Positions 60,162-60,972 of a DNA stretch of 60,972 bases are shown here, one piece after another. This stretch comes from Desulfurellaceae bacterium. Its GTDB lineage: Bacteria > Campylobacterota_A > Desulfurellia > Desulfurellales > Hippeaceae. Each line of letters begins with the position of its first letter. Position 1 is the stretch's first letter. Made by a program: the position numbers and the translations under genes. The stretch is from NCBI GenBank assembly GCA_015490005.1, contig WFYS01000081.1, positions 1 through 60,972 on the forward strand, in the 5' to 3' direction. A model generated the notes under the pieces. It saw only the letters and a program-made list of their open reading frames with translations, was not told the origin of the DNA and ran no database searches.

Positions 60162-60972
60162 TTACCCCTCTTTTTTTATTTTCAGTTCGTTTTTAAAATG
60201 CAGATCCATCTGTGGGAACGGTATCTCAATATTATTTTCGTATAAAGCGTTGTAGATGAGCTTTAAAAATTTGGAGACTGTCCTTCTCGGATAGATTAAA
60301 TCAATTCCACTTACCCAGACATCGAGATTGAAGTCTATGCTGCTGTCGTTCATTGCGATAAACACAACCATGGGCTTTTTCGACGGATTGTCCCTTATGT
60401 AATTGAGCTCGCTTTTCTCTAAAGCTTCTAATATAACATTTTCAACCTTCTCTATTTTAGTGCCGTAAGCAACGCTAAACGGGATTCTAAACCGTCTGAC
60501 TCTTTCTGAGAGAGTCCAGTTTACAACGCTATTCTGAAAGAGCGTCTGATTTGGGACAACCACTTCTATATGGTCGTTTGTAAGTATTGTCGTTGACCTT
60601 ATATGAATGTCTTTTACAATGCCTCTCAAATCGTCGGAAATCTCTATGTAATCACCAATCCTTATGCTGTTTTCAAGCATCAATATTATACCTGCTATAA
60701 AGTTTGAGACGATGTTTTGTAGCCCGAAGCCCACACCAACAGAAAGGGCGCCAAGAATTACGGTTAGAGAGGACAGGTTTATTCCGATAACTTTGAGTGA
60801 TATAAAGAAAGTTATAGCTATTATTATGTAGAAGCCGACATTCGAGAGAACAACCCTTGTTGACTCTGTGAAGCTTTTAGATAAACTAATCGTTCTAATT
60901 TTTGTTTTGTAAATGGCTCCAGTTTTGATTCCTAAAGCGAATATAAAGAGAGCTAAGATTATACTCATAATG
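60162..60972 (-). CDS. MscS-family mechanosensitive channel, 5' end possibly cut by window edge
   Basis: Pore-forming channel that releases solutes on hypo-osmotic shock. The pore helix LSVGVGFGLQNIVSNFIAGIILMLE has the alternating Gly/Ala pattern, and the beta domain (GDYIEISDDLRGIVKDIHIRSTTI, VVVPNQTLFQNSVVNWT) is typical. An ATG lies four bases from the right edge, but the frame stays open, so the protein may be longer, as in MscK-like channels with extra helices. It ends three bases before the VKOR-fusion gene. Confidence 0.9.
   Translation of the reverse strand, partial: IMSIILALFIFALGIKTGAIYKTKIRTISLSKSFTESTRVVLSNVGFYIIIAITFFISLKVIGINLSSLTVILGALSVGVGFGLQNIVSNFIAGIILMLENSIRIGDYIEISDDLRGIVKDIHIRSTTILTNDHIEVVVPNQTLFQNSVVNWTLSERVRRFRIPFSVAYGTKIEKVENVILEALEKSELNYIRDNPSKKPMVVFIAMNDSSIDFNLDVWVSGIDLIYPRRTVSKFLKLIYNALYENNIEIPFPQMDLHFKNELKIKKEG

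Overview
The window is an AT-rich, gene-dense stretch of a Gram-negative bacterial chromosome. LPS precursor genes (kdsB, rfaE1, gmhA, rfaE2) show an outer membrane. A 2-oxoacid:ferredoxin oxidoreductase, an archaeal-type split glutamate synthase, many ferredoxin modules, a UbiA-type prenyltransferase and an STT3/PglB oligosaccharyltransferase suggest an anaerobe. My best guess is a thermophilic relative of Hippea/Desulfurella (Desulfurellales), but this rests on gene content recalled from knowledge, not on a search. I saw no rRNA, tRNA, CRISPR array or insertion sequence. No gap without a gene exceeds 300 bases; the longest are 46286-46551 (promoter region) and 27390-27618 (6S RNA).

Layout. 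1-1892: the 3' part of an STT3/PglB gene cut by the left edge. 2019-22166: 23 plus-strand genes with no gap above 16 bases. They cover translation and UMP kinase (rpsB, tsf, pyrH, frr), envelope and isoprenoid synthesis (uppS, cdsA, dxr, rseP, ispG), a TPR protein, a lytic transglycosylase, pgsA, a UbiA enzyme, the PII/GlnD nitrogen sensor flanked by two PilZ proteins, heptose and KDO activation, coaBC, hisD and an ArgA-like acetyltransferase. 22275-27389: glutamate synthase as five genes. 27394-27586: a 6S RNA that folds convincingly by eye, just upstream of the 5-formyl-THF cyclo-ligase gene as in many proteobacteria. Then rny and ymdB.

30559-38006 is the most interesting part. It is an operon with its own promoter and a palindrome over the -10 box. 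It encodes an XRE-cupin regulator, the four functional parts of a pyruvate/2-ketoisovalerate-type ferredoxin oxidoreductase (the delta part fused to a GltD-like NAD(P)H module), butyrate kinase, and phosphate butyryltransferase fused behind a second XRE-cupin module. Together these could turn a 2-oxoacid into acyl-CoA, acyl-phosphate and a free acid plus ATP, with the last-but-one enzyme carrying a regulator-like head.

37993-41644 (minus): epmA-like, a UPF0104 membrane protein, tilS and prmC. 41657-44704 (plus): gmhA, rfaE2, a Xer recombinase and an MFS transporter. 44693-46285 (minus): an AspT/YidE-family transporter. 46552-49316: argB coupled to a soluble histidine kinase and receiver, then a ferredoxin with the window's one clear intrinsic terminator. 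49435-54299: a small zinc-ribbon protein, a polar amino-acid-type ABC transporter and two molybdopterin genes. 54296-57830 (minus): ffh-rpsP-khpA-trmD-rplS-yraN and an Sm-like protein, without rimM. The right end holds a PaaI thioesterase, galE, a VKOR-thioredoxin fusion and an MscS channel cut by the edge.

All four convergent gene pairs overlap at their 3' ends, and most adjacent same-strand genes overlap at start/stop codons, so translational coupling is the rule here.
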